A stretch of DNA of 64,000 nucleotides, from contig CAZDET010000003.1 of NCBI GenBank assembly GCA_964504335.1, forward strand, positions 1 to 64,000, in the 5' to 3' direction. Of the stretch, positions 33,558-42,108 are shown in pieces. The stretch comes from CAZDET01 sp964504335. GTDB taxonomy: Bacteria; Bacteroidota; Bacteroidia; Chitinophagales; Saprospiraceae. Below the pieces are notes generated by a model, which had not been told where the DNA came from, made no database searches, and saw only the letters and a program-made list of their open reading frames with translations. The translations under genes and the position numbers were made by a program. Every line of letters starts with the position of its first letter. The first letter of the stretch is position 1.

Positions 33558-34175
33558 TTATTTGTAGGCGGTCACATCGATGGCCGCTTCGCAAAAGGCG
33601 TAGTCGTCGGATACGTTGGAGGCAATTACTACGAGGCGGTCGGCCCGGTGGGCCTGTACGAGTTGTTGGTACCAGTCGATGCCGCGTCGATCGAGGGTGG
33701 CGGTGGGCTCGTCGAGCAGCAGCAGGGGCGTTGCGCTCAGGATGGCCAGACCGAGCTTGAGCCGTTGCTTCATGCCACTTGAGAAGTGGTGCAGCGGCTT
33801 GTGAGTAGCTTCGCCCAGTTGGAGCAAAGCGGGAAGATCGGACAGCCGCAAACCGGGCTGAAGCTCCTTGAACCGAAAGTGAAACTGCAGGGCTTCCTGC
33901 AGGGTAAATTCATCGATTAAATCGATGTACGGGCCCGCGTAGGAAAGCTGTCGGTACACCTCTCCTACCGGGAGGGGCCGGTCTTTATAAATAAAGCGAA
34001 TGTGCCCCCGCGAGGGCGTCAGATGGCCGGAAAGGAGCCGCAGAAAAGTAGATTTCCCACTGCCGTTCGGCCCGCGCACGGCGTAGGCGCTGCCCTTTTC
34101 GAAGGTGTAGGAAATGTGTTTTAGGATCCATTCGCGGCGAAAGCGCTTCCCGACATCCTCCAGCTCAATCCTCAT
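33558..34175 (-). CDS. ABC transporter ATP-binding protein
   Basis: This 205-residue ATPase subunit has Walker A GPNGSGKST (about residues 36-44), Q-loop region near 75, signature FSSGMKQRLKLGLA (about 138-151), Walker B LLLLDEPTATLD (about 158-169). It is a short form close to CcmA/YadG types. No permease gene is adjacent. Its start overlaps the end of lpxA by 11 bp, so it is the last gene of the lipid A block. A role in envelope lipid or heme-related export is plausible but unproven. Confidence 0.92.
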   Translation of the reverse strand: MRIELEDVGKRFRREWILKHISYTFEKGSAYAVRGPNGSGKSTFLRLLSGHLTPSRGHIRFIYKDRPLPVGEVYRQLSYAGPYIDLIDEFTLQEALQFHFRFKELQPGLRLSDLPALLQLGEATHKPLHHFSSGMKQRLKLGLAILSATPLLLLDEPTATLDRRGIDWYQQLVQAHRADRLVVIASNVSDDYAFCEAAIDVTAYK

Positions 34176-34980
34176 ACACGCTGCTGCCGTTTACCTGTTT
34201 GTAGCCGCGCAGGATACCTTTTTCCTCGTTTTCAAAAATGAATCGCAGAATGTTTTCGCGTTCCTCAGAGGGCGGAATTTCATCCTCGATGACTTCGATG
34301 GCGTGGCTGAGGTTAAGTCCTTTGACGAACAGAATCCGGTAGATATCGTGGATGCGATTTATCTGATCGGGGCTAAACGTGCGGCGTTCCAGGCCGATGC
34401 GGTTCACACCGATGTAGGAAAGCGGCTCCCGGGCGGCACGCACGTAGGGTGGCACGCTTTTGCGCACCAGGCTTCCGCCGGCGATAAAACTGTGCATGCC
34501 GATACGCGTGAACTGCTGTACGCCTACCTGCCCTTCAATGATCGCATAATCGGCTACTTCAACGTGGCCGGCGAGATTGACATTATTGGCCAGGATGACA
34601 TGGTTGCCGAGGATGCAGTCGTGCGCGACGTGTACATAGGCCATCAACAGGCAATTTTCCCCGACCTGGGTGCAGCCCGCATAGGCCGTCCCGCGATTTA
34701 CCGTTACGTATTCGCGGATGGTGGTGTGGTCCCCGATGTACGTGAGTGTTTCTTCGCCGCGGTACTTCAGGTCTTGGGGGATGCCGGAAATGACGGCCCC
34801 TGGAAAAATTTTGACGTGCTTACCGATACGGGCCCCTTCGAAGATCGTCACGTTGGGGCCAATCCAGGAACCCTCGCCGATTTCGACGTTGCGGTCGATG
34901 TAGGAGAACGGACCGATGTAAACGCCCTCGGCAATTTTGGCTTCCGGATCGATAACACTTCTTTCGAGAAAACCTTCCAT
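34165..34980 (-). CDS. lpxA: UDP-N-acetylglucosamine acyltransferase LpxA
   Basis: This 271-residue enzyme catalyses the first lipid A step, transferring a 3-hydroxyacyl chain from ACP to UDP-GlcNAc. The left-handed beta-helix hexapeptide repeats run from about residue 10 to 190 (IGPFSYIDRNVEIGEGSWIGPNV). The catalytic His is in AYVHVAHDCILGNHVI (about 118-133). The C-terminal helical part (LERRTFSPDQINRIHDIYRILF) is typical. The ATG at 34980 lies 2 bp after the stop of lpxC-fabZ, so the genes are coupled. Confidence 0.96.
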   Translation of the reverse strand: MEGFLERSVIDPEAKIAEGVYIGPFSYIDRNVEIGEGSWIGPNVTIFEGARIGKHVKIFPGAVISGIPQDLKYRGEETLTYIGDHTTIREYVTVNRGTAYAGCTQVGENCLLMAYVHVAHDCILGNHVILANNVNLAGHVEVADYAIIEGQVGVQQFTRIGMHSFIAGGSLVRKSVPPYVRAAREPLSYIGVNRIGLERRTFSPDQINRIHDIYRILFVKGLNLSHAIEVIEDEIPPSEERENILRFIFENEEKGILRGYKQVNGSSVYED

Positions 34981-34982
34981 AG

Positions 34983-36371
34983 CTATGAGCGCTTAACGAT
35001 TTGAGCAGTGAGTTCGGCCTCCGATACGATTTTGTGCCCCACGTAAATGGTGCCCATCATCTGGCAAATTCCCCTGCGGATAGGTGCTAACAATTCCATT
35101 TTGATAATCATAGTATCTCCCGGAAAGACCATGTGCTTGAACTTGGCGGATTCGATCTTGAGGAAGTAGGTATCCCAATTCATCGGATCGTCCTGTAGGT
35201 TCAGCGCGAGGATGCCTCCGGTTTGCGCCATTGTTTCGACTTGTAGTACGCCCGGGAAAACCGGGTTTCCGGGGAAATGCCCTTGGAAAAAGTGCTCGTT
35301 GAACGTGATGTTCTTGATTCCAACGACGTGCGAATCACTGAGTTCGATGATTTTATCGACCAGCAAAAACGGGTATCGGTGGGGCAGCCAGCTCGCGATC
35401 TTATTCGTATCGAATAAGGGCGGCTGGTCCGGATCGTAGCGCGGCTTGTTGCGCAGTTTTCGTTGTTCGAGGTAGGCGTTCTTAAGCAGTTGCGTGAACG
35501 CGATATTGACCCGATGGCCTGGTTTGGTAGCTACAATTTTTCCCCGAATTGGCCGGCCGAGCAAGGCCAGGTCTCCCAAAACGTCGAGTAGCTTGTGGCG
35601 CGCGGGTTCGTTTTGAAATTTCAAATCGACCGTGTTGAGGATGCCCTGCCCGGTAACTTCCATCGTCGGCCGATCCATCCGGCGGGCGAGGTTGTCGAGT
35701 TGCTCCTGGGGTACCGGCCGATCGGCAATAACGATGGCGTTCTCCAGGTCGCCTCCCCGAATGAGGTTGTGCTCGAACAACTGCTCCAATTCGTGCAAGA
35801 ACACAAACGTTCGGCAGGGGGCAATTTCCTCTGCGTAGTCTTCGAGGCGCGTCAACGTGGCATACTGCTGCCCGAGCACCGGCGAGTTGAAATCGATCAT
35901 TGAAATGACTTCAAACCCATCGTGCGGCAGCGCAATGAGCTCGGAGCCCGTCGTCTCGTCTCGGTAGGTTATCGGTTCTTCCACAATGAAATACTCCCGT
36001 TCGGACTCCTGCTCGACGATCTCTGCTTCCAGCAGCAACTCGACGAACGGCGCGGCACTGCCATCGAGAATGGGCACTTCCGGCCCATCGAGCTGGATCA
36101 GCGCATTGTCGATTTGCAAGCCCGAAAGGGCCGATAACAAGTGCTCAACGGTCGAGACTATAGCGTTCCCCACTTTTATGGAGGTACTCCGATCGGTACT
36201 AACTACGCGATTGACATCCGCATTGAAGATTGGCTGGCCTTCCAGGTCCATACGCTGGAATTTGTAGCCATGATCTACCGGTGCGGGGAGAATGGTGAGA
36301 TGAATGTAAGCACCTGTGTGTAGACCTACCCCGTCTACCATTACGGGCTTATGGATTGTTCGCTGCTTCAT
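34983..36371 (-). CDS. lpxC-fabZ: Bifunctional LpxC-FabZ fusion
   Basis: This 462-residue protein fuses two enzymes. The N-terminal 300 residues are UDP-3-O-acyl-GlcNAc deacetylase, the committed step of lipid A: KPVMVDGVGLHTG at the start, zinc ligands in VEHLLSALSGL (about residue 78) and HKLLDVLGDLALLG (about 240). The C-terminal 150 residues are 3-hydroxyacyl-ACP dehydratase FabZ: LPHRYPFLLVDKI and the catalytic FNEHFFQGHFPGNPVFPG. This fusion is characteristic of Bacteroidota. The ATG at 36371 begins the conserved MKQRTIHKPV; the frame extends to 36434 but those residues are not conserved. Confidence 0.97.
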   Translation of the reverse strand: MKQRTIHKPVMVDGVGLHTGAYIHLTILPAPVDHGYKFQRMDLEGQPIFNADVNRVVSTDRSTSIKVGNAIVSTVEHLLSALSGLQIDNALIQLDGPEVPILDGSAAPFVELLLEAEIVEQESEREYFIVEEPITYRDETTGSELIALPHDGFEVISMIDFNSPVLGQQYATLTRLEDYAEEIAPCRTFVFLHELEQLFEHNLIRGGDLENAIVIADRPVPQEQLDNLARRMDRPTMEVTGQGILNTVDLKFQNEPARHKLLDVLGDLALLGRPIRGKIVATKPGHRVNIAFTQLLKNAYLEQRKLRNKPRYDPDQPPLFDTNKIASWLPHRYPFLLVDKIIELSDSHVVGIKNITFNEHFFQGHFPGNPVFPGVLQVETMAQTGGILALNLQDDPMNWDTYFLKIESAKFKHMVFPGDTMIIKMELLAPIRRGICQMMGTIYVGHKIVSEAELTAQIVKRS

Positions 36372-36430
36372 GTTTATGTCGGTAGCATCAAATATAGGAT
36401 ATTTTAATCCCTCTACTACTCGGTTGCTCG

Positions 36431-37477
36431 TCACGATTTGGCCTGGATTTCCTGAATGGCGCGCTCTAACCGTTGAATGGTGCGGTAAAGCCCGGGTAGC
36501 TTTTTAAATACGACGTACGACCGCACGAAATTCGTGTAGGGTATGGCTGGATAACCAAACAGCGCCTGATTTGGTTGGCTTACTGTTGAGCCGATCCCAC
36601 TTTTTGCCTGAATTTGGGTGCCGTCCGCAATCTGGATGTGCCCCACAAAACCCACCTGCCCGCCAATGCGGCAGTTGGCACCAATCTTTGTACTTCCGGC
36701 AATTCCAGTCTGGGCCGCAATGACGGTATTTCGCCCGATCTCCACATTGTGCCCTACCTGCACAAGATTGTCCAGTTTAACGCCCTGCCGAATGACCGTC
36801 GACCCTACCGTCGCCCGGTCAATAGTTGAATTCGCCCCGATTTCTACATTGGCTTCCAATAGAACGTTGCCCACCTGAGGCACTTTGCGGTAGTGGTTCT
36901 GAGCATCGGGCACAAAGCCGAACCCGTCACTACCGACTACGACGTTCGAGTGAATCACGCAGTGATCACCGATAATGCAATCCGAGAGGATGCGGGCGCC
37001 CGGAAAAATGCGCACGCGCTTTCCTAAGATAACGTTCTTTCCAATGTACACCTGAGCATCGATTCGACAGCCCTCGCCTACGCGAGTCTGCTCGCCGATA
37101 ACGGTAAACGCACCAACGCTCACCTCCTCGGCAAGTGTGGCGCTCGGATGCACGGAAGCCAACGGATCGACCCCGACTTGCCCATCCCGGTTCTTCTGTT
37201 CGTCGTACATCGTCAGCAGGGTGGTAAAGGCCGCGCGGACTTCCGGCACGCGAATCAGCGTAGGTTGAAGCGGTTCCTTCGGCCGGAACGATTGATCCAC
37301 GATCAAAACGGAGGCATCGGTGGAGTAAGCAAAGGGCTCATACTTCAAATCTCCCAGAAAGCTAATGCTGCCGGTTCCCCCTTCCTCGATTTTACTCGGA
37401 CGATTGACTAATACATCCGGATTCCCCTCGACCTCTCCGTTTATGAGGCTGGCTATTTCTCGAGCAGATAATTGCAT
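36431..37477 (-). CDS. lpxD: UDP-3-O-(3-hydroxyacyl)glucosamine N-acyltransferase LpxD
   Basis: This 348-residue enzyme adds the second hydroxyacyl chain in lipid A synthesis. The N-terminal uridine-binding domain starts MQLSAREIASLINGEVEGNP. Hexapeptide repeats run from about residue 110 to 290 and include the catalytic His in LVQVGHNVEIGRNTVI (about 240). The C-terminal helix RTIQRLERAIQEIQAK closes the family fold. The frame is open to 37852 but the added 125 residues cross the divergent hemC start and are rejected. The next gene, lpxC-fabZ, begins 59 bp later. Confidence 0.96.
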   Translation of the reverse strand: MQLSAREIASLINGEVEGNPDVLVNRPSKIEEGGTGSISFLGDLKYEPFAYSTDASVLIVDQSFRPKEPLQPTLIRVPEVRAAFTTLLTMYDEQKNRDGQVGVDPLASVHPSATLAEEVSVGAFTVIGEQTRVGEGCRIDAQVYIGKNVILGKRVRIFPGARILSDCIIGDHCVIHSNVVVGSDGFGFVPDAQNHYRKVPQVGNVLLEANVEIGANSTIDRATVGSTVIRQGVKLDNLVQVGHNVEIGRNTVIAAQTGIAGSTKIGANCRIGGQVGFVGHIQIADGTQIQAKSGIGSTVSQPNQALFGYPAIPYTNFVRSYVVFKKLPGLYRTIQRLERAIQEIQAKS

Positions 37478-37561
37478 GGGCGCTAAAATAGGAAAATCTG
37501 CCTTTTCGGAATCTATTGTTGATTTTGACGCCTTTCTGGCATCTACCTTCGTCGAATCCCC

Positions 37562-37569
37562 TAGTTTTG
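37562..37569 (+). promoter_or_regulatory. -7 box close to the hemC start
   Basis: TAGTTTTG fits TAnnTTTG. It would start transcription only about 5 nt before the TTG start codon of hemC, so the message would be almost leaderless. The -33 box is not evident, so this is a weak call. Confidence 0.3.
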
Positions 37570-37579
37570 CGGCAAAAAT

Positions 37580-38491
37580 TTGAAAAATCCTATACGAATC
37601 GGAACCCGCGGCAGTCGTCTGGCGCTCTGGCAGGCCCGATTTCTTCAGGGGCAACTCGAAGAACTCGGACACACCAGTTCGCTCGAAATTATTAAAACAC
37701 AGGGAGATCGCGTTCAGGATTTGGGGTTCGACAAACTGGAAGGCAAAGGCTTCTTCACCAAAGAAATCGAAGAGGCACTCCTCGATGGGGCTGTAGACAT
37801 CGCGGTACATTCGTTGAAGGATCTGCCCACGCAGGCCCCGGACGGACTTCAACTGGCGGCGGTGTCTCAGCGGGCAAACCCCGCCGACTGGCTACTCATT
37901 CGACCGGAGGTATTCCAAACATCATCTCTGCTCCATTTGCCTTCCGGTGCACGGGTAGGAACCTCTTCGGCCCGCAGAAAGGCGCAAATGCGTGGCTTTC
38001 GCTCCGATATCGAGCTCGCCGACATTCGCGGTAACGTGCCCACCCGAATCGAAAAGCTCCGTCGGAGCGAATTCGACGCCATCCTGCTGGCGGCAGCCGG
38101 CATTCAGCGGCTCGAACTCGACCTTTCCGATTTGCAGGTCCTGCCCTTTAGCCCCCGCGAGTTCATTCCCGCCCCCGCACAGGGCGTTCTCGCCTTTCAA
38201 ACCAGGACGGACGACATGGACATGCGTCGGCTGTTGCTGCAACTTCATCACGCCCCCACGGCCGAGTGCACAAACGTGGAGCGGAAGGTGCTGCAGCTAC
38301 TCGAAGGAGGGTGCCACTTGCCATTGGGTGTTTATTGCGAACGGGATGCCCACGGCTTTTTCCACGTGTGGGCCGCGTTGGCCGATAGCTGGGAGCAGCC
38401 CCTGCACCGGGTGCGGCAATCCTCCAGCACCCACTTCCAACTGGCCGAAACCATTTTTGAAGCCCTGCAGAATCAGCTCCGTGTTAATTGA
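37580..38491 (+). CDS. hemC: Porphobilinogen deaminase (hydroxymethylbilane synthase)
   Basis: This 303-residue enzyme joins four porphobilinogens into hydroxymethylbilane in heme synthesis. The start KNPIRIGTRGSRLALWQA is the family N-terminus. TQGDRVQD, the Lys/Asp site HSLKDLPTQAPDGL (about residues 73-86) and SSARRKAQMRGFRSDI are present. The dipyrromethane-binding Cys is in LLEGGCHLPLGVY (about 240-252). The only start in frame is a TTG at 37580, since a stop codon lies 18 bp upstream. It is divergent from lpxD; hemD is at 40898 with two genes between. Confidence 0.96.
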   Translation: MKNPIRIGTRGSRLALWQARFLQGQLEELGHTSSLEIIKTQGDRVQDLGFDKLEGKGFFTKEIEEALLDGAVDIAVHSLKDLPTQAPDGLQLAAVSQRANPADWLLIRPEVFQTSSLLHLPSGARVGTSSARRKAQMRGFRSDIELADIRGNVPTRIEKLRRSEFDAILLAAAGIQRLELDLSDLQVLPFSPREFIPAPAQGVLAFQTRTDDMDMRRLLLQLHHAPTAECTNVERKVLQLLEGGCHLPLGVYCERDAHGFFHVWAALADSWEQPLHRVRQSSSTHFQLAETIFEALQNQLRVN

Positions 38492-38499
38492 AAATTAAG

Positions 38500-38507
38500 T
38501 ACCTTTG
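38500..38507 (+). promoter_or_regulatory. -7 box for the NYN-domain gene
   Basis: TACCTTTG is an exact -7 match about 50 nt before the ATG at 38557. The best TTG is too close to be the -33 box. Confidence 0.4.
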
Positions 38508-38556
38508 CGTCCACTTTAAAGAAAGCTAATTGACGTAAGCTAGTTGAAATAGAATT

Positions 38557-39528
38557 ATGCAAGAGAAATTGCTTCGGATTGGCGTCTTTTACGACGGCAA
38601 TTACTTTTTACACGTAAGTAACTACTACAACTACGATCATCCGCGCAAACGGCGCCTCAGCATCTCCGGATTACACGAATTCATCCGCAATTACGTAGCT
38701 CAGAAAGAAGGAACGGAAACGCACCTTTGCCGGATCGTAGATGCACACTATTTCCGGGGGCGGCTCAGCGCCCAGGAAGCCTATCAGCGAGGCGCGGTGC
38801 TCTATTGGGATCGCGTGTTTGACGATATACTCATGTCTGCCGGTGTTACTACTCACTACCTGCCGCTGAAAAGCTCCAATGGCCGTCGGGAAGAAAAGGG
38901 TATCGATGTATGGCTGGCACTCGAAGCCTACGAACGGACCATACAGAAAAACTTCGATATCCTCGTCCTCATTGCCAGCGATGGCGACTACGTGCCGCTG
39001 GTCCGCAAAGTCAATGCCCTGGGCACCCGCGTGATGATTATGTCTTGGGACTTTGAGTTCACCACCGATGCGGGGAAACCAATGGTGACGCGCACCGCGC
39101 AGGATCTCCTGGAGGAGGCGTCTTTCCCGGTGCCCATGCACGAGATCATCGACAACCGCATTCGGCGCAACGATCCGCTGATTAGCAACTTATTCGTACC
39201 GGGCAACCCGGATTCGCGCCGCCGCCACCCGAACTTTGAAGAAGAAGAAGCCGGCACCGAGGAGCCGATGGAGGGGGAAGTCGGCGAAGTACTGCTGTCG
39301 GAAATCCTAAGTCTGAAAAACGGCTACGGTTTCATTAAGTATCCGCCGAATAATCTCTTCTTCCACTATTCTTCGGTAGAAGACCTCGACTTTAACGACC
39401 TGCTCGTCGGCGATCAGGTAGAATTCACCCTCGACCGCAACGAAGACAGCCAGCTCATCGCCACTCGCGTTCGACTCATCGAAGACGACGAAGAAGGTGA
39501 GGAGGGGTATGACCGGGAGGAGGAGTAG
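38557..39528 (+). CDS. NYN-domain RNase-like protein with cold-shock-like tail
   Basis: This 323-residue protein has an N-terminal NYN (PIN-like, LabA/DUF88) domain at residues 6-195: IGVFYDGNYF with the first Asp, EEKGIDVWLALEAYE, and LVLIASDGDYVPLVRKV with the SDGD acidic site. An acidic linker (about 222-245) follows. The end has a small OB-fold/cold-shock-like stretch LKNGYGFIKYPPNNLFFHYSSV and GDQVEFTL (about 250-300), then an acidic tail (EDDEEGEEGYDREEE). The layout suggests an RNA-cleaving or RNA-binding protein that docks RNA through the C-terminal domain. Substrate unknown. Confidence 0.87.
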   Translation: MQEKLLRIGVFYDGNYFLHVSNYYNYDHPRKRRLSISGLHEFIRNYVAQKEGTETHLCRIVDAHYFRGRLSAQEAYQRGAVLYWDRVFDDILMSAGVTTHYLPLKSSNGRREEKGIDVWLALEAYERTIQKNFDILVLIASDGDYVPLVRKVNALGTRVMIMSWDFEFTTDAGKPMVTRTAQDLLEEASFPVPMHEIIDNRIRRNDPLISNLFVPGNPDSRRRHPNFEEEEAGTEEPMEGEVGEVLLSEILSLKNGYGFIKYPPNNLFFHYSSVEDLDFNDLLVGDQVEFTLDRNEDSQLIATRVRLIEDDEEGEEGYDREEE

Positions 39529-39534
39529 GTAGCG

Positions 39535-40839
39535 CTAAAATACCCGATACCGCTCGTAGGCCGCTTTGCTCAGTGCTTCCCGATCGTCGGGGTGGGCAAT
39601 GTCGATAAGTGCGTGGGCGCGTTGCCGCAGGTTTTTGCCGTACAAATAAGCCACACCGTATTCAGTTACGATGTAATGGACGTGGGCACGGGTAGTAACC
39701 ACGCCGGCTCCCTGTTTCAGAAAAGGTACGATCCGGCCAATCCCCTTTTTCGTGCGGCTCGTCATGGCGATGATGGGTTTTCCCTCTTCGCTTAGCGCGG
39801 CGCCCCGCATGAAGTCCATTTGCCCGCCAACCCCGGAATACTGAAAGGTGCCGATAGAATCGGCCACCACCTGGCCGGTTAGATCAATTTCTACGGCGCT
39901 GTTGATAGCGACTACCTTGGGGTTTTGGCGAATAATGCTTGGTTCGTTGACATAGTCGATGTCGCGGAAGGAATAAGACGGATTGTCATTGACCGCTTCG
40001 TATAATTTTTGCGATCCCAAGGCAAATCCGGCTACCGTTTTATTGACGTCCAGTTTCTTGTACCGGTTGTTGACGATGTCCTTTTGGATCAGGGGCAACA
40101 AGCCATCTGAGAACATCTCGGTGTGTACCCCCAGGTCTCTGTGATTGTGCAGGCTGTTGAGCACCGCATCGGGAATGGAACCGATCCCCATTTGCAAGGT
40201 GCTCCGATCGTCGATAAGCTCTGCGACGAACTGGCCGATCCGGCGATCGGTAGCCGTAACGTGGGAGCCGAAGTCGGCCGTGTGCAAAGGGCTGTCGTGG
40301 TACACCAAGCTATGGAAACGGGTGTGGTGCAAAAAACTCTCTCCGTGGGTGCGGGGCATTTGCGGATTGACCTGGGCGATCACGTAGCGGGCCGTATCTA
40401 CCGCGGTGCGGGCGATATCGACGGATACCCCCAGGGAGCAATAGCCGTGCTGATCGGGAGGAGACACCTGAACCAGCGCCACGTCGAGCGGCAAAATCTG
40501 GCGCTTGAAGAGTTCGGGAATTTCGCTCAAAAACACGGGAATGTAATCGCCGTGGCCCTCGTTGACCGCTTTGCGAACCGACCCGGACACAAACATGGAG
40601 TTGAGGCGAAAACTGTTCGTCAGGGCGAGATCATCCACGTGGATATCGCCGTATACGCTGATGAACACCAGTTCTACGTCCTGTAATTCCGACCCACGAT
40701 CAGCCAAATGCTTTAGCAGAAAGGAAGGGGTACAGGCACTCCCCTGTACGAACACGCGATCGCCGGATTTGATAATGCTGAGCGCCTCTTCCGGTTCGGA
40801 GTAGGTAACTTTGGTATAATTCGTATCTGGAAGTATCAT
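39535..40839 (-). CDS. Acetyl-CoA hydrolase/transferase family protein
   Basis: This 434-residue CoA transferase of the ACH1/cat1/4-hydroxybutyrate CoA-transferase family has SGDRVFVQGSACTP near the N-terminus, the CoA-binding STLQMGIGSIPDAVL (about residues 215-229), and a likely catalytic Glu in FSDGLLP/YVNEPSIIRQ region, with GGQMDFMRGAA near residue 345. It could interconvert acetyl-CoA and succinyl- or butyryl-CoA, and the exact acyl donor is not readable. The ATG at 40839 is chosen; the frame opens to 40983 but the added part overlaps the divergent hemD and is basic and unconserved. It ends 6 bp after the NYN gene in convergent layout. Confidence 0.92.
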   Translation of the reverse strand: MILPDTNYTKVTYSEPEEALSIIKSGDRVFVQGSACTPSFLLKHLADRGSELQDVELVFISVYGDIHVDDLALTNSFRLNSMFVSGSVRKAVNEGHGDYIPVFLSEIPELFKRQILPLDVALVQVSPPDQHGYCSLGVSVDIARTAVDTARYVIAQVNPQMPRTHGESFLHHTRFHSLVYHDSPLHTADFGSHVTATDRRIGQFVAELIDDRSTLQMGIGSIPDAVLNSLHNHRDLGVHTEMFSDGLLPLIQKDIVNNRYKKLDVNKTVAGFALGSQKLYEAVNDNPSYSFRDIDYVNEPSIIRQNPKVVAINSAVEIDLTGQVVADSIGTFQYSGVGGQMDFMRGAALSEEGKPIIAMTSRTKKGIGRIVPFLKQGAGVVTTRAHVHYIVTEYGVAYLYGKNLRQRAHALIDIAHPDDREALSKAAYERYRVF

Positions 40840-40897
40840 ACTGATTGAACTGTATGGAATATGATGAGTTGGGGATCCGAGCCCCAAAATACAACCT

Positions 40898-41593
40898 ATG
40901 GGAAAGACCTTCTTCATCTCCCGAGGACTAAGTTTAGAAAGTCCGCTGCGCGCCCTTTCCCGACAATGGCACCTGACCCTCATCGACCGCAGCTTACTGC
41001 GGTTTGTGGCTCTTCCGTTTGAGTACGTTCCGAAGAGCGATTGGTTGTTTTTTTACAGCCCCCGCGGGGCGGCGTTTTTTGTCGAGCAATTGCCCTCCGC
41101 GCAGCGGGCCGTCCTCAATCGATCTGTTGCGGTAATGGGCCCCGGGACTGCCGAGCAGTGCCGGGCATTGGGCCTTGAGGTAAAATTTGTTGGACAGGGG
41201 AACCCGGAGGCCACTGCGCGTGCTTTACTTCCGGCAGTACGTCATCAACGGGTTCTGTTTATTCGGGCGGCTCAATCGCGCCGGTCGATTGAGGGGCTGC
41301 TGGGGCGGCAGATCGATGCGGTATCGATACCGGTCTACGACAACGTGATCGATCCGGACATCCGCGTTCCCGATGCGGTGGATATAGCGGCCTTTACGAG
41401 TCCGCTCAATGTCCAGGCCTTCCTGCACCAACAACCCTTGCAGCCCCGGCAGATCGTGTTGGCGATCGGCCCCACTACCGGGGAGGCACTTGCCGAGCGG
41501 GGAATCGATTGGTACCATCTTCCGGAGCATCCGTCGGAAGCGGGCCTGGCCGATCGCTTGCGGGCCTTGTTGCAGGAAGAATCTCTCGGGTAA
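40898..41593 (+). CDS. hemD: Uroporphyrinogen-III synthase
   Basis: This 231-residue HemD-family protein should cyclise hydroxymethylbilane to uroporphyrinogen III, the step after HemC. HemD is poorly conserved, but the pattern fits: FVALPFEYVPKSDWLFFYSPRGAAFF near residue 40-65, VAVMGPGTAEQCRALGLEVKFVG (about 78-100), RVLFIRAAQSRRSIEGLL, IAAFTSPLNVQAFL and the closing AIGPTTGEALAERGI. It is alone on its strand, divergent from the CoA-transferase gene by 58 bp. The hemC gene is 2.4 kb upstream. Confidence 0.88.
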   Translation: MGKTFFISRGLSLESPLRALSRQWHLTLIDRSLLRFVALPFEYVPKSDWLFFYSPRGAAFFVEQLPSAQRAVLNRSVAVMGPGTAEQCRALGLEVKFVGQGNPEATARALLPAVRHQRVLFIRAAQSRRSIEGLLGRQIDAVSIPVYDNVIDPDIRVPDAVDIAAFTSPLNVQAFLHQQPLQPRQIVLAIGPTTGEALAERGIDWYHLPEHPSEAGLADRLRALLQEESLG

Positions 41594-41669
41594 ATTGTAT
41601 CCTTGCCCGCCGTTGAGCGTTACAACAATACCGTATCCGGTGCCAATCGAATGTTAAAAACCGAATGCA

Positions 41670-42077
41670 ATGAACCGCTTCTTTCTGCTGCTTATCGGCA
41701 GCTCGATATTTCTGCTTGCCTGCAACCGGGAACAACCCGATAACAGCGATTTTGATGCGTTTTACCAACGCTTCCTCACCGATAGCCTCTACCAAATGGC
41801 CCATATCCAATTCCCTTTAGAGGGCATTCCCAACAATGCCCAGCATCCCGCCGAGTTGGAGCAATTTCGGTGGCAAAAAGAAAAATGGCGCATGCACCGC
41901 CCCTTCGATCCAGACTCAACGGGGTTTCGCTCCGAATTTTCGACCTTCGGAGACGAGCTCATCATCGAGCGCATCGAACACGAAAGCGGCGAATATGGAA
42001 TGGAGCGCCGATTTACCCGTCAGGGGGACGGCTGGTACCTAATTTATTACGCAGGATTAAATCCGTTTGAGCAGTAG
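41670..42077 (+). CDS. Small lipoprotein, DUF4348-like
   Basis: This 135-residue predicted lipoprotein has the signal FFLLLIGSSIFLLACN with the lipobox LLAC. The mature part FDAFYQRFLTDSLYQMAHIQFPLEG recalls the DUF4348 family found mostly in Bacteroidota. The rest has RWQKEKWRMH and a beta-rich end (WYLIYYAGLNPF). Its function is not known. It ends 31 bp before trpS on the same strand. Confidence 0.78.
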   Translation: MNRFFLLLIGSSIFLLACNREQPDNSDFDAFYQRFLTDSLYQMAHIQFPLEGIPNNAQHPAELEQFRWQKEKWRMHRPFDPDSTGFRSEFSTFGDELIIERIEHESGEYGMERRFTRQGDGWYLIYYAGLNPFEQ

Positions 42078-42081
42078 AGAG

Positions 42082-42089
42082 TATGTTTG
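42082..42089 (+). promoter_or_regulatory. -7 box for trpS
   Basis: TATGTTTG matches TAnnTTTG 20 nt before the trpS ATG. No TTG at the right distance, so it is a partial match only. Confidence 0.35.
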
Positions 42090-42108
42090 TGGCCTACAAT
42101 TCGAATGA

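Noticed and set aside
34114..35004. A 296-codon plus-strand frame over lpxA
   Set aside because: Antisense of the hexapeptide repeats; product looks random.
37478..37852. N-terminal extension of LpxD by 125 residues
   Set aside because: It crosses the divergent hemC start, and LpxD homologues begin at MQLSAREIA.
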